Part shown: in pieces, positions 9,274-18,069 of the stretch
How the letters are laid out: the number at the start of each line of letters is the position of its first letter
How positions within the stretch are numbered: position 1 is the stretch's first letter
Origin: Gammaproteobacteria bacterium
GTDB lineage: Bacteria > Pseudomonadota > Gammaproteobacteria > SZUA-152
Length of the DNA stretch: 35,252 nt
Direction of reading: 5' to 3'
Assembly (NCBI GenBank): GCA_015487095.1
Contig: WFQM01000270.1
Coordinates: forward strand, 1 to 35,252
The notes under the pieces: generated by a model
Databases searched by the model: none
What the model saw: the letters and a program-made list of their open reading frames with translations, nothing else
What the model was told of the DNA's origin: nothing
Position numbers and translations under genes: made by a program

Positions 9274-10293
9274 TCATAATTTGGCAACGCGATTACGATG
9301 CCGTGTGGAAAATTCTTCATACAAATCGCGCATACGCTGGCGGATTGATGGCTCACTTGTTTTTGCAAACTCAAGAAATGTCCGGGCAATCAGTGACAGT
9401 TCCTTCCCTTTCAAATGTACAAGATACCAATTACGCTCTATGGGAAATCCTTCAACATCCAACAAATCAACAGGCCCATTGGTACCTTCTAAGGAAAGCG
9501 TGTGCAAAGACAATATAGCAACACCCAGACCACCAACAACAGCGTGTTTTATTGCCTCGTTACTGCCAAGCTCCATGCGCACATTAGGCACAAGTCCATG
9601 TTCTGCAAACAGCTTCATTGCAGTATCACGAATCCCCGAACCCACTTCTCTGGAAATAAAAGGCTCTTCAGCCAGTCTTTCAATACTGATGTTTGATTCT
9701 CTGCATAACGGATGCTCATGGGAAGCCATAACGACCAGGGGATTAGGCGCAAATGGCAAGGTTTCGAGATCCAAACCAGTGCCGGGCGGCCGACCAAGAA
9801 TATATAAGTCATCTTCATTATTATAAATACGCTCAAATATCCGCTCTCTGTTCGTCACTTTTAAAGAGACATCAACACCGGGGTACAATCTGCAAAATGC
9901 GCCAAGGATCTCAGGTGTAAAATATTTTGCTGTACTGACCACTGCCAGACGTAACCGGCCACTGCGCAAACCTTTAATTTCTGCAATACGGCTATCCAGA
10001 TCAGAAAGACTGTCAAAAATATCTCTCACTGCCTGATATAGTTTTTCACCGGCCTCAGTCGCTTTGATCTGGCGGCCTGCCTGATCAATCAATGGCAGCT
10101 CCATCACATCAGTCAATTTCTTTAACTGTATGGATACAGTGGGTTGGGTGATATGCAGCTCTTCCGCAGCACGGGTAAAATTGCCCAGTCTGACAATGGC
10201 TTCAAATATTTGCATCTGCCTGAATGTGGTATGACGAATCAGGTAATCTGGCAAACCACCTTTGAATCTCGACATACTATGAGTAGACATCAT
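9274..10293 (-). CDS. cbbR: LysR-family transcriptional regulator, CbbR-like
   Basis: N-terminal HTH: TFRQMQIFEAIVRLGNFTRAAEELHITQPTVSIQLKKLTDVMELPLIDQ; position in the carboxysome operon. Confidence 0.85.
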   Translation of the reverse strand: MMSTHSMSRFKGGLPDYLIRHTTFRQMQIFEAIVRLGNFTRAAEELHITQPTVSIQLKKLTDVMELPLIDQAGRQIKATEAGEKLYQAVRDIFDSLSDLDSRIAEIKGLRSGRLRLAVVSTAKYFTPEILGAFCRLYPGVDVSLKVTNRERIFERIYNNEDDLYILGRPPGTGLDLETLPFAPNPLVVMASHEHPLCRESNISIERLAEEPFISREVGSGIRDTAMKLFAEHGLVPNVRMELGSNEAIKHAVVGGLGVAILSLHTLSLEGTNGPVDLLDVEGFPIERNWYLVHLKGKELSLIARTFLEFAKTSEPSIRQRMRDLYEEFSTRHRNRVAKL

Positions 10294-10342
10294 GCATTTC
10301 CGATTTTGAATATTACGAAAATCGTACTTTCAGGCGTAGGAT

Positions 10343-10678
10343 TCAATTAAATTTATCAGGTGCAATCACCTGAACATCACTGATATAAACGGTAAGGTGG
10401 TAGCCCTTCTTGAGCTTACGCTCAATGCTCTCCAATATAGGCTCCATCCGTTCCTTTGATACAATAACCTTCACCAGAATATTGGAGTCAAAACCACTGA
10501 TATCAGCCTCATAACCAGACGACCCTTCGCCCCGCGCACGTAGAATGGTGAAACCACTCACACCATATTTCTTGAACATGGATACAAGCCTGTCTTCCAT
10601 AGAGGATATGGTAATGATGCTTAAAAGCTTTTCTGGATATAACGTGATCATACTTATTTGCTCCTGAGCGGTTTGCAT
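10343..10678 (-). CDS. PII-like protein, SbtB-like (paired with SbtA)
   Basis: KLLSIITISSMEDRLVSMFKKYGVSGFTILRARGEGSSGYEADISGFDSNILVKVIVSKERMEPILESIERKL: PII-like fold pattern; gene directly follows sbtA. No C-terminal CGPxGC motif. Confidence 0.75.
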   Translation of the reverse strand: MQTAQEQISMITLYPEKLLSIITISSMEDRLVSMFKKYGVSGFTILRARGEGSSGYEADISGFDSNILVKVIVSKERMEPILESIERKLKKGYHLTVYISDVQVIAPDKFN

Positions 10679-10683
10679 CGAAC

Positions 10684-11706
10684 CTATGCAGCAGCCATCA
10701 TCTTAACGAGGCTGTGATACAAAGGGATTCCAATAAGTACATTGAAAGGAAAGGTAATACCAAGAGACAAGGTAAGATAATACGAGGGATTGGCTTCTGG
10801 CACGGCCAATCGCATAGCCGGCGGCACAGCAATATAGGAGGCACTAGCAGCCAGAACAGCAACCAATGTTGCGCCACCAACACTGAAACCAAGCATTGAA
10901 TGACCAATAAACGCCCCTGCTACCCCCCCTACTAATGGCATAACAACACCAAACACCGCCAGAACAAGTCCAACCTTCTTGAAATCACCAATACGACGGG
11001 CAGCGACCATCCCCATCTCGAACAAAAATAAACACAGCACCCCCATGAAAATATCATCGATAAATGGGAAAAGTTTGCTCATTCCCGAAGGTGTCGATAT
11101 TGCGCCGATAATCATCGAACCAATCAGAATAACAACACTGCCGTTCGTGAATGCATCACGCAACAAGGATCCGAAACCATTTTCCGGGGCATTATCATTC
11201 GGCATACCGGATCCTGCACCCGAGGAAGAGACATTACTCAAGGCTTGGGAGCGTCTTGCTTTCGCGGCAAGCAACAAGCCGACAACGATGGCTGGCGACT
11301 CCATAACGGCAAGCATAATCAAAGGGTAAGTTTCATAAGTCACCCCGATATTATCCAGGTACGCAATGGCCGTCAGAAAAGTGCCTGCGCTCACTGAACC
11401 ATAATGAGCCGAAATCGCAGCCGCATCCATCGGATTAACCTTGCGGGTTGCGACAAGACATAAATACCCGATAATCGGTAGCACAAAACCAAGAACCAGA
11501 GCCCACACTATCGAGGTGAGCGCTGTCACCATGTCGGACTTCGCTAATTCATAACCACCATGCAAACCAATGGCCATGAGCAAATAGATCGACAGAACTT
11601 TTGCTAAATCTGGGGGGAAACGTAAATCCGATTTTATGACACGCGCGATAAAACCTAGCGCAAAAAATAGGACAGCGGGCAATAATAAACTTTCCAGGCT
11701 CGGCAT
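10684..11706 (-). CDS. sbtA: Sodium-dependent bicarbonate transporter SbtA-like
   Basis: Polytopic, LLLPAVLFFALGFIARVIKSDLRFPPDLAKVLSIYLLMAIGLHGGYELAKS...SAHYGSVSAGTFLTA typical of the SbtA (DUF897) family. Confidence 0.9.
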   Translation of the reverse strand: MPSLESLLLPAVLFFALGFIARVIKSDLRFPPDLAKVLSIYLLMAIGLHGGYELAKSDMVTALTSIVWALVLGFVLPIIGYLCLVATRKVNPMDAAAISAHYGSVSAGTFLTAIAYLDNIGVTYETYPLIMLAVMESPAIVVGLLLAAKARRSQALSNVSSSGAGSGMPNDNAPENGFGSLLRDAFTNGSVVILIGSMIIGAISTPSGMSKLFPFIDDIFMGVLCLFLFEMGMVAARRIGDFKKVGLVLAVFGVVMPLVGGVAGAFIGHSMLGFSVGGATLVAVLAASASYIAVPPAMRLAVPEANPSYYLTLSLGITFPFNVLIGIPLYHSLVKMMAAA

Positions 11707-11858
11707 GTTATCCCTTCGCAGGTTTCCATCGTAATAAAAACAAGCAGTTGCTCATTAATCACGGTGCAATCTAAATCTACAGATTTAATGAATATTTTGA
11801 TTGTTTGTCATCGAGCCAATTCATTGAAAAACCCGATTTAAAATGAAGCTTCGAACGA

Positions 11859-12038
11859 TCAATCAGGCCAAACTCTGCGCGACACAAACGCTCGTGGCTT
11901 TCCTTCCATTTTCTTCGTATCGTTCGTTGTTACCTTTTTTACACTAGTGGCCGCCGCACCCTCATATTTTGCTTCAGCCACTGCATTTTTATCTTCAGGT
12001 TTATTCGCAGTGGAACCCCGTTTTTTACTTATAGCCAT
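11859..12038 (-). CDS. 59-aa basic, low-complexity protein; candidate alpha-McdB-like carboxysome positioning adaptor
   Basis: Manual translation: MAISKKRGSTANKPEDKNAVAEAKYEGAAATSVKKVTTNDTKKMEGKPRAFVSRRVWPD*. Same strand as the cso operon, between acRAF and sbtA; below the ORF-track length cut-off. Confidence 0.6.
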   Translation of the reverse strand: MAISKKRGSTANKPEDKNAVAEAKYEGAAATSVKKVTTNDTKKMEGKPRAFVSRRVWPD

Positions 12039-12066
12039 AATTCACCCTTAACAGTAACACTTTCAC

Positions 12067-12339
12067 TTAATGATCAGTTTTTGCATCAGGAGCAGGTATG
12101 AGTTGATCCACCTGACGTGCATAGCGCAACATATCTTCATTAACTTCGTCCACATCATCCTCAGAACGAAGCGTAATAGAGACATGGGTTCGACCAAAAC
12201 TCATATCAGGATAATAGCCTTCACTTTCGGACAACTCAGCGACCCGCTCCAAAAAATCACGGGTCTGTTGATAATCAGAAAACTCGATACGCCGCTCAAG
12301 CTGAGCCGGTTTTTTACGTGTAAACCAGTCCGAACTCAT
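12067..12339 (-). CDS. acRAF-like (pterin-4a-carbinolamine dehydratase-like Rubisco assembly factor)
   Basis: MSSDWFTRKKPAQLERRIEFSDYQQTRDFLERVAELSESEGYYPDMSFGRTHVSITLRSEDD; internal ATG chosen as start. Usual cso-operon gene. Confidence 0.85.
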   Translation of the reverse strand: MSSDWFTRKKPAQLERRIEFSDYQQTRDFLERVAELSESEGYYPDMSFGRTHVSITLRSEDDVDEVNEDMLRYARQVDQLIPAPDAKTDH

Positions 12340-12368
12340 AACAACCTCCCTAGGTAAAAGGTCAACAT

Positions 12369-12827
12369 TTATGTCGTCACCATTTTTTGCCACCAGTCAT
12401 TCACATGACTGGCATGCTGCCTTTCTTCACTGAGTAAGGCATCAAAAAAAATCCGGTTTTCGCAGTCACCCGCCTGGATACAATACTGAACAGCGCTCTC
12501 GTAAAATTCTACAATTTCATGTTCAAGTTCGATCACATGCTCTACCAACTGTGACAATGACCCATTTAGTTTGGGAGGTCGCAAACAACTTGCGTTGGGC
12601 GCAAACCCTAGTGCAACCATTCGACCAATAATTCGCTCAGCATGCTGTAGCTCATCCTGCGCTTCGTTACGAAACCGTTCACTTGCCTCATGCACTCCCC
12701 TCATTGTCAGGAGACTGGATAATGACAAATACTGCTGTACAGCAGAAAGTTCATAACTCAACGCGCGCCCAAGATAACCAGGAATGACTGCATCCTGACT
12801 CATGACTGAGGGTTCACTACTCATCAT
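12369..12827 (-). CDS. Bacterioferritin-like ferritin-fold protein of the cso operon
   Basis: GYLGRALSYELSAVQQYLSLSSL...EAQDELQHAERIIGRMVALG...LLSEERQHASHVNDWWQ. Confidence 0.85.
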   Translation of the reverse strand: MMSSEPSVMSQDAVIPGYLGRALSYELSAVQQYLSLSSLLTMRGVHEASERFRNEAQDELQHAERIIGRMVALGFAPNASCLRPPKLNGSLSQLVEHVIELEHEIVEFYESAVQYCIQAGDCENRIFFDALLSEERQHASHVNDWWQKMVTT

Positions 12828-12874
12828 TCAAAGAAGGGCAAGGCAGGATAACTCCGCACTCGCCCATCCCGAAA

Positions 12875-13171
12875 TCAAGCTTTCTTGCCGTCAAGAATGG
12901 GCTCAACTTCCTTGTGCGGACGCGCAATAATGTGTGCAGCCACCAAACCATCGCCAACCCGCTCACACGCATCAGCACCCGCACGTACAGCAGCGTTAAC
13001 CGCACCCGTTTCGCCGCGCACCAGTATGCTGACATAACCACCGCCGACAAATTCACGACCGATCAAGCGTACTTCTGCAGCTTTGGTCATCGCATCAGCA
13101 GCCTCGATAGCAGGAACCAGACCGCGGGTTTCAATCATGCCTAAGGCAATACCATAAGTATCATTTGCCAT
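12875..13171 (-). CDS. csoS1: Carboxysome BMC-H shell protein CsoS1
   Basis: YGIALGMIETRGLVPAIEAADAMTKAAEVRLIGREFVGGGYVSILVRGETGAVNAAVRAGADACERVGDGLVAAHIIARPHKEVEPIL. Confidence 0.98.
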   Translation of the reverse strand: MANDTYGIALGMIETRGLVPAIEAADAMTKAAEVRLIGREFVGGGYVSILVRGETGAVNAAVRAGADACERVGDGLVAAHIIARPHKEVEPILDGKKA

Positions 13172-13224
13172 GGTGTTATTCTCCTCTAGGGTGTTTATAG
13201 ATTACAAAGTGCCTTTTGGGCTGC

Positions 13225-13527
13225 TTATGCTTTTGGGCCACTCATGCTGAGCACAGGCTCAACTTCTTTGTGAGGACGCGCAATAATGTGTGCAGCCACT
13301 AAACCATCGCCAACACGTTCACAGGCATCAGCACCCGCACGTACAGCAGCATTAACAGCACCTGTTTCGCCACGCACCAGTATGGTGACATAACCGCCGC
13401 CGACAAATTCACGACCGATTAAACGTACTTCAGCGGCTTTAGTCATTGCATCGGCTGCTTCAATAGCGGGAACCAGACCGCGGGTTTCTATCATTCCAAG
13501 CGCAATACCATAGTTGTTTTCGCTCAT
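13225..13527 (-). CDS. csoS1: Carboxysome BMC-H shell protein CsoS1 (tandem paralog)
   Basis: Core identical to the downstream paralog except one S/T; the termini differ. Confidence 0.98.
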   Translation of the reverse strand: MSENNYGIALGMIETRGLVPAIEAADAMTKAAEVRLIGREFVGGGYVTILVRGETGAVNAAVRAGADACERVGDGLVAAHIIARPHKEVEPVLSMSGPKA

Positions 13528-13578
13528 TACCTTTTCTCCGTCTTGATGAATTAAAAATTTTCTCGCACTTCATTACAA

Positions 13579-13848
13579 TTACACTGTTTCCAATTGACCA
13601 TTGTCGACATCCCAATAATCAATAATTCCACCTACCGTCAGATCCGTTAATACTGTCGGGTCTTCACAGGCATAACGTGCCGCCGACCCGCTGATCACAA
13701 AAACCCAGTTACCTTCCCGGGAACCACAAGGGTCTACCGCCACCTGAAGTTTACCGCTGGTGTTTCGCAGCACACGCAAACTGTACTGCTGCAAGCCAGG
13801 ATGGCGCTGGGTACATACCAAAGTATCCACCACCTGCAATATCTCCAC
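13579..13848 (-). CDS. csoS4B: Carboxysome pentameric vertex protein CsoS4B
   Basis: MEILQVVDTLVCTQRHPGLQQYSLRVLRN...VAVDPCGSREGNWVFVISGSAARYAC; BMV fold. Confidence 0.93.
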   Translation of the reverse strand: MEILQVVDTLVCTQRHPGLQQYSLRVLRNTSGKLQVAVDPCGSREGNWVFVISGSAARYACEDPTVLTDLTVGGIIDYWDVDNGQLETV

Positions 13849-13853
13849 TGGCT

Positions 13854-14099
13854 CTATTCCTCATCCCAGTAGTCAATGATGCCCACAATCGTCAAATCAC
13901 TGGGATATTCTTTGCTACCCGCAGCCTCACGAGCAGCCGAACTTCCTACACATAACACCCAGTCCCCCGGCGAACATCCTACAGAATCCACAGCGACCAA
14001 CCGGCTACTGCCGTCAAGCACGACCTGTAAATGTTTATGTTCCATGCCGGGTATGCGATTAGTGGCAACCAGAGGTTTTTCCACCTTACATATTTTCAT
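13854..14099 (-). CDS. csoS4A: Carboxysome pentameric vertex protein CsoS4A (start at MKICKVEKPLVATNR)
   Basis: MKICKVEKPLVATNRIPGMEHKHLQVVLDG...AVDSVGCSPGDWVLCVGSSAAREAAG; start overlaps the csoSCA stop (TAATG). Confidence 0.94.
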   Translation of the reverse strand: MKICKVEKPLVATNRIPGMEHKHLQVVLDGSSRLVAVDSVGCSPGDWVLCVGSSAAREAAGSKEYPSDLTIVGIIDYWDEE

Positions 14100-15586
14100 T
14101 AATGTTTCTCCTGCCCGTTCAGTGCCAGAGAACATCCTACTGTTTCTACACAAGCATCCGCATGGCAATCTCGCACCATCAACAGGGTATGCAACATACC
14201 CTTGTCATGTAATGCCGCGAAACGGTGTTTCAATGCAGCATCAAGCTGATGACAACGGTCAACTGCACGTTCACGCGCACCTGGAACCTGACCGTGATAA
14301 TCATTTCGAATTACCACTGGAACCGGCAGCCCACGTGACACATTCAATTGACTAAATATTTTTATGCCTACATCCAGATCTCTGGCACCTTCTTCGACTG
14401 TTTTCAAATAAGCAAAGTACGTCAAATTGCGTAACTGTATTTCTTCAAAACCAATGCCCATGCCAATAAAGCGTTCTTGATGACCTATGTCTTCGTATCG
14501 CCCGTTGTAATACTCACGAACATAATCCACTTGCAACATATTGCTGTGAAACAATTTGGCAACAAACCGCAACATGCCTTCGGCAGGTGCAATCCCCTGA
14601 GTCTGTGCCAAACCTGCAACAACGTTATATATTTCCTCACTCGTATCACCAGCATTTGCGACAGCATAAACATCACTGCAATCAACATAACGCACTGCAT
14701 CAATGCCGCCATCAGCATCTGACAAGTGAATACGAATCGCGTCGTTATCGGTATCAATGCCAATTAACAACAGGTCAATGGACGCACCACAACAAAAACT
14801 GTTTTCAACACCCTGCTGAAATGCCTGCAAACGTGACAGCGCACCCTCAGCAGCTTTTACGGCATCACTACCATGCGCTGCACAACCTTCTACATCAGGC
14901 GCGCTTGTACTGTAGTGATAAACAGCAGCTTTCAAATAACGTGTCGCCGCATCAACGCTATTGGGCCTTGATTCCCGATAGCGCAACATTTCTGTCTCGA
15001 CCCATTTCTGCAAACTGTCATCAATGTCAAACATTGCACCAGCGTAAGACTTACGGCGCACCGATTTATACGGCAGACGCAGTACATACCGAATAACGTG
15101 TGCCAAACGCCCATCTGCACAAGGCGATACATCCACCGTGTGAAAACCACACTTTTCAATAAATGCCTGAAAATTCTCATCGTCCAAACCCACCAAGGGT
15201 TTGTCGGTAAAAAACTCATCCGACATGCGACGAAACGTTTCAAAAACACACCACACATACAACTGGCCAACATCCACAGACTTTATCCATGCGTCTGCTA
15301 ACAAAACATCGGGCAATTCAAAGCCCAGATACTCTCGGGCAACAGCTTGCGCACGACGTGAAAAATCTGCCTCATGTTGAAAACCGGAAATCCCTTTCAA
15401 ACACAATTCAATGTTCGCAAAAGCCTGTTTTACTTTTTGCTCGTAGCGATAGAGATGTAAATTTTCACCCCCTCTATCCGACCTATAACCAACCTTATAA
15501 GCAGCACCAGCCTGCGGTGCAGAAGGGCGCATTACAGTCCGCGCACGCTGCAAAGGTCTCCTGCTTTTGGCTCTGGCATTAAACAT
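14099..15586 (-). CDS. csoSCA: Carboxysomal carbonic anhydrase CsoSCA (CsoS3)
   Basis: 495 aa between csoS2 and csoS4A; CAAHGSDAVKAAEGALSRLQAFQQGVENSFCCGASIDLLLIGIDTDNDAIRIH. Confidence 0.93.
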   Translation of the reverse strand: MFNARAKSRRPLQRARTVMRPSAPQAGAAYKVGYRSDRGGENLHLYRYEQKVKQAFANIELCLKGISGFQHEADFSRRAQAVAREYLGFELPDVLLADAWIKSVDVGQLYVWCVFETFRRMSDEFFTDKPLVGLDDENFQAFIEKCGFHTVDVSPCADGRLAHVIRYVLRLPYKSVRRKSYAGAMFDIDDSLQKWVETEMLRYRESRPNSVDAATRYLKAAVYHYSTSAPDVEGCAAHGSDAVKAAEGALSRLQAFQQGVENSFCCGASIDLLLIGIDTDNDAIRIHLSDADGGIDAVRYVDCSDVYAVANAGDTSEEIYNVVAGLAQTQGIAPAEGMLRFVAKLFHSNMLQVDYVREYYNGRYEDIGHQERFIGMGIGFEEIQLRNLTYFAYLKTVEEGARDLDVGIKIFSQLNVSRGLPVPVVIRNDYHGQVPGARERAVDRCHQLDAALKHRFAALHDKGMLHTLLMVRDCHADACVETVGCSLALNGQEKH

Positions 15587-15715
15587 TTTATTTACTTGTG
15601 CCCTACTTCATCATTCCAGGATTTGGCGTCAAGGCCCAGTGAGCTACTGCCCACTGGCCGCTTGGTTATTACAACAAGTCATACAAACAGGAAAACCCTA
15701 TCAACGACTCTCAGG

Positions 15716-17608
15716 CTACCCTCTGGCACCACCTGATACGGTTATCATTGCACCTTTTTCAGTGTTTCCACTTCCGCCTGTCACTTTCGAGTCACTGGGT
15801 GGCACTTCTTCGTTACGCTTTGGCGCTACACCTGGCATCGCGTTCATGGGTCCCCGTATCGTCACATTACGGCGGGTTGCAGAGCGCCCCTCAGTACCGG
15901 TGACATGTTCACCCCGGTCCCAATCATTACCTGTGACAGTCAAACCCGTTGAGAGACCTTCACCCGTCACGCGGGAAACCTTGGCTTCTTTTGCTTTTTC
16001 AACCGGCGCTCTCGGTACAGCAACGGGAGACTCATTGCGGCGGCCACTGGATCTGAACTGTTCCGTCCCGGTCACTTTCCCCTCACCGAGTGAAAAAGTG
16101 CCACTAACACGCCCCTGTTCATAGCTCGTACCCGTCACCGCCGATGCAACCACGGGTGCTTCGCTCGCATGAACGAGTGCTTCGCTGGCATGATTCGGTG
16201 TCGCAATACTGAAAGTTCCCCATGGAGCCCCTTCCAATGGCTGTGGAAAATCACTATCACCTACCTGAGCAGGTGTTGTGCCGCAGACATTGATTTGCTC
16301 ACTGTCGCCCAAATAAGCCGTTCCGCTTACCGACTGACAACTGCCTTTTTCTGTTCCTGTCAATCCGGACAAACCGGGTTGCACACCACTGATATCGCGG
16401 CCGGTATTACTTTTCATTGGCAAAGAAGTCCTGGCCTGTATGGCTTTAACTTCTTGCGGCATACAATAATCCAGCGTTTGCTCAACACCCGCATAGGGTG
16501 TCCCGGTAACTGCCTTGCAGGTGCCCAACTCATCCCCGGTGACTGAACGGGATCGCGCAGGCTTTGATCCTGAGACAATCAGCCCTCGTGTTGTTTGCGA
16601 ATGGCTGACTTTCGCGCTTCCCGGCTCTGGCTTCGACTGACAGAAATTGTCGTACTGCTCACGGCCAACATACTCATTACCCGTCACATTCCGGCAACTC
16701 CCCCGCTCATCACCCGTGACACGCTCGCTGCGCCCCACTTTTCCACCACCTGTCACTGTTGATCCACTCAGTGTTTCTGTGGTTTGCACTTTTGCAGGCA
16801 CGATTGGCAAAACCTTAGGCGAATCCGCCTGGCAAAAATCAGTAAAAACTTCACTCGACATGTAGTCTGTACCGGTTACTGAGCGACACAAACCTATCTC
16901 GTCACCTGTTGTTTTTTCGCTATGCGCAACCTTTGTACCTGTCACTCCGGTTTCGGGTCGCGGACGCTTTCGACCAACCGGCGCAGGCGCTGCGGCACCC
17001 TGAGCACCCGTGGCACTCCGTTGTGCGCGAATACTACGGGCCAGTTGCCGACCTGATATATCAGGGTTCTGGTGCTTTACCATCTGCGCAGAACTCAGAC
17101 CTTTACGGAACACATCGTGTCCGCTTTTGCCATGTTTCGCTAACATCTCACGACGCAATCGGGAATTAATCCGCCCTGCATTGCTCGGTGTTACCTTCTT
17201 TGGCTCCTGGCTGCGGCGACGGCTCCCCGACTTGGGTGACACTCGCGACAACGCGGAAGTAGATGGTACGTTTTTCGCGCAATCCCCTTCACCGTTGCAA
17301 CCACAGCCACAGTCTTTTTTCTCTTGAGCCTGATTACGTGCACTGCGCATCGTATCCGCCATGCGCTGACGATCCGTAGAAGCAACACCCGACTTGCCTT
17401 GTTTAGACATGGCCCGTCTTCGTGCCTGAGACGCAGCACGCCCCGTGCTCGTCACCGTAGCTGGACGTCTTGCTACCGCAGCCGCCACGGGAGGCGTGCT
17501 CGACACCGCTGGAGCACTTGTGTTGCTTCTGGCAGACGAGACATTTTTGCCACTCACTTGTGCTTCGCGACGCGCCATTGAGGCAGCACGACCTGACAGC
17601 TTTTGCAT
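15716..17608 (-). CDS. csoS2: Carboxysome assembly scaffold CsoS2 (compact, 630 aa)
   Basis: Arg-rich N-terminal repeats (GRINSRLRREMLAKHGKSG, GRAASQARRRAMSKQGKSG), VTGT/Cys-pair middle repeats, conserved C-terminus SKVTGGSGNTEKGAMITVSGGARG. Confidence 0.96.
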   Translation of the reverse strand: MQKLSGRAASMARREAQVSGKNVSSARSNTSAPAVSSTPPVAAAVARRPATVTSTGRAASQARRRAMSKQGKSGVASTDRQRMADTMRSARNQAQEKKDCGCGCNGEGDCAKNVPSTSALSRVSPKSGSRRRSQEPKKVTPSNAGRINSRLRREMLAKHGKSGHDVFRKGLSSAQMVKHQNPDISGRQLARSIRAQRSATGAQGAAAPAPVGRKRPRPETGVTGTKVAHSEKTTGDEIGLCRSVTGTDYMSSEVFTDFCQADSPKVLPIVPAKVQTTETLSGSTVTGGGKVGRSERVTGDERGSCRNVTGNEYVGREQYDNFCQSKPEPGSAKVSHSQTTRGLIVSGSKPARSRSVTGDELGTCKAVTGTPYAGVEQTLDYCMPQEVKAIQARTSLPMKSNTGRDISGVQPGLSGLTGTEKGSCQSVSGTAYLGDSEQINVCGTTPAQVGDSDFPQPLEGAPWGTFSIATPNHASEALVHASEAPVVASAVTGTSYEQGRVSGTFSLGEGKVTGTEQFRSSGRRNESPVAVPRAPVEKAKEAKVSRVTGEGLSTGLTVTGNDWDRGEHVTGTEGRSATRRNVTIRGPMNAMPGVAPKRNEEVPPSDSKVTGGSGNTEKGAMITVSGGARG

Positions 17609-17696
17609 GGCTTTTACTCCTTACTTGAACTCTCTAACCTTGTAGCTGGCCATGGAGATTTCTCCGTAGCCAGCCTCCCCTGCTCATTTATCAGGA

Positions 17697-18035
17697 CTAG
17701 GCACGATAAACGACGAAACAAACACCTTGGCTTTGTGTGTAGCTGTCGTAACCAATCAGTCTGACATGATGACCCGGGTAGGCCCGGTGACAGGCTTCAA
17801 GCTCATTAACGACATTGCTTAACTCGGTTTCACCAAAGAAAGGAAGTTTCCACATAGGCCAATAGTGATCGGCTGCCTGGGCGGGTACTTCGTGCTCGAT
17901 TGCCGGCGTCAAACCCTGAGCAAGCATGTAGTTTATCTGTTCATAAACTTCTTCTTGCGTCAATGCTGGCAAAAACGAGAAAGTTTCGAGTGTTTGCTGG
18001 GTGCGATAATCACCGATTTGTGAATCTACATTCAT
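17697..18035 (-). CDS. cbbS: RuBisCO small subunit, form IA
   Basis: YRTQQTLETFSFLPALTQEEVYEQINYMLAQGLTPAIEHEVPAQAADHYWPMWKLPFFGE. Confidence 0.98.
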   Translation of the reverse strand: MNVDSQIGDYRTQQTLETFSFLPALTQEEVYEQINYMLAQGLTPAIEHEVPAQAADHYWPMWKLPFFGETELSNVVNELEACHRAYPGHHVRLIGYDSYTQSQGVCFVVYRA

Positions 18036-18069
18036 AATTTTCTCCTGATTTTCTTGGGCAAACAGGGCG

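Noticed and set aside
15716-17608. Programmed ribosomal frameshift site in csoS2, as described for some CsoS2 genes
   Set aside because: The clearest A-rich stretch I saw (GAAAAAACAACA, encoding EKTT) is not in the phase of a canonical X XXY YYZ heptamer. I could not support a site by eye, though a full scan was not done.
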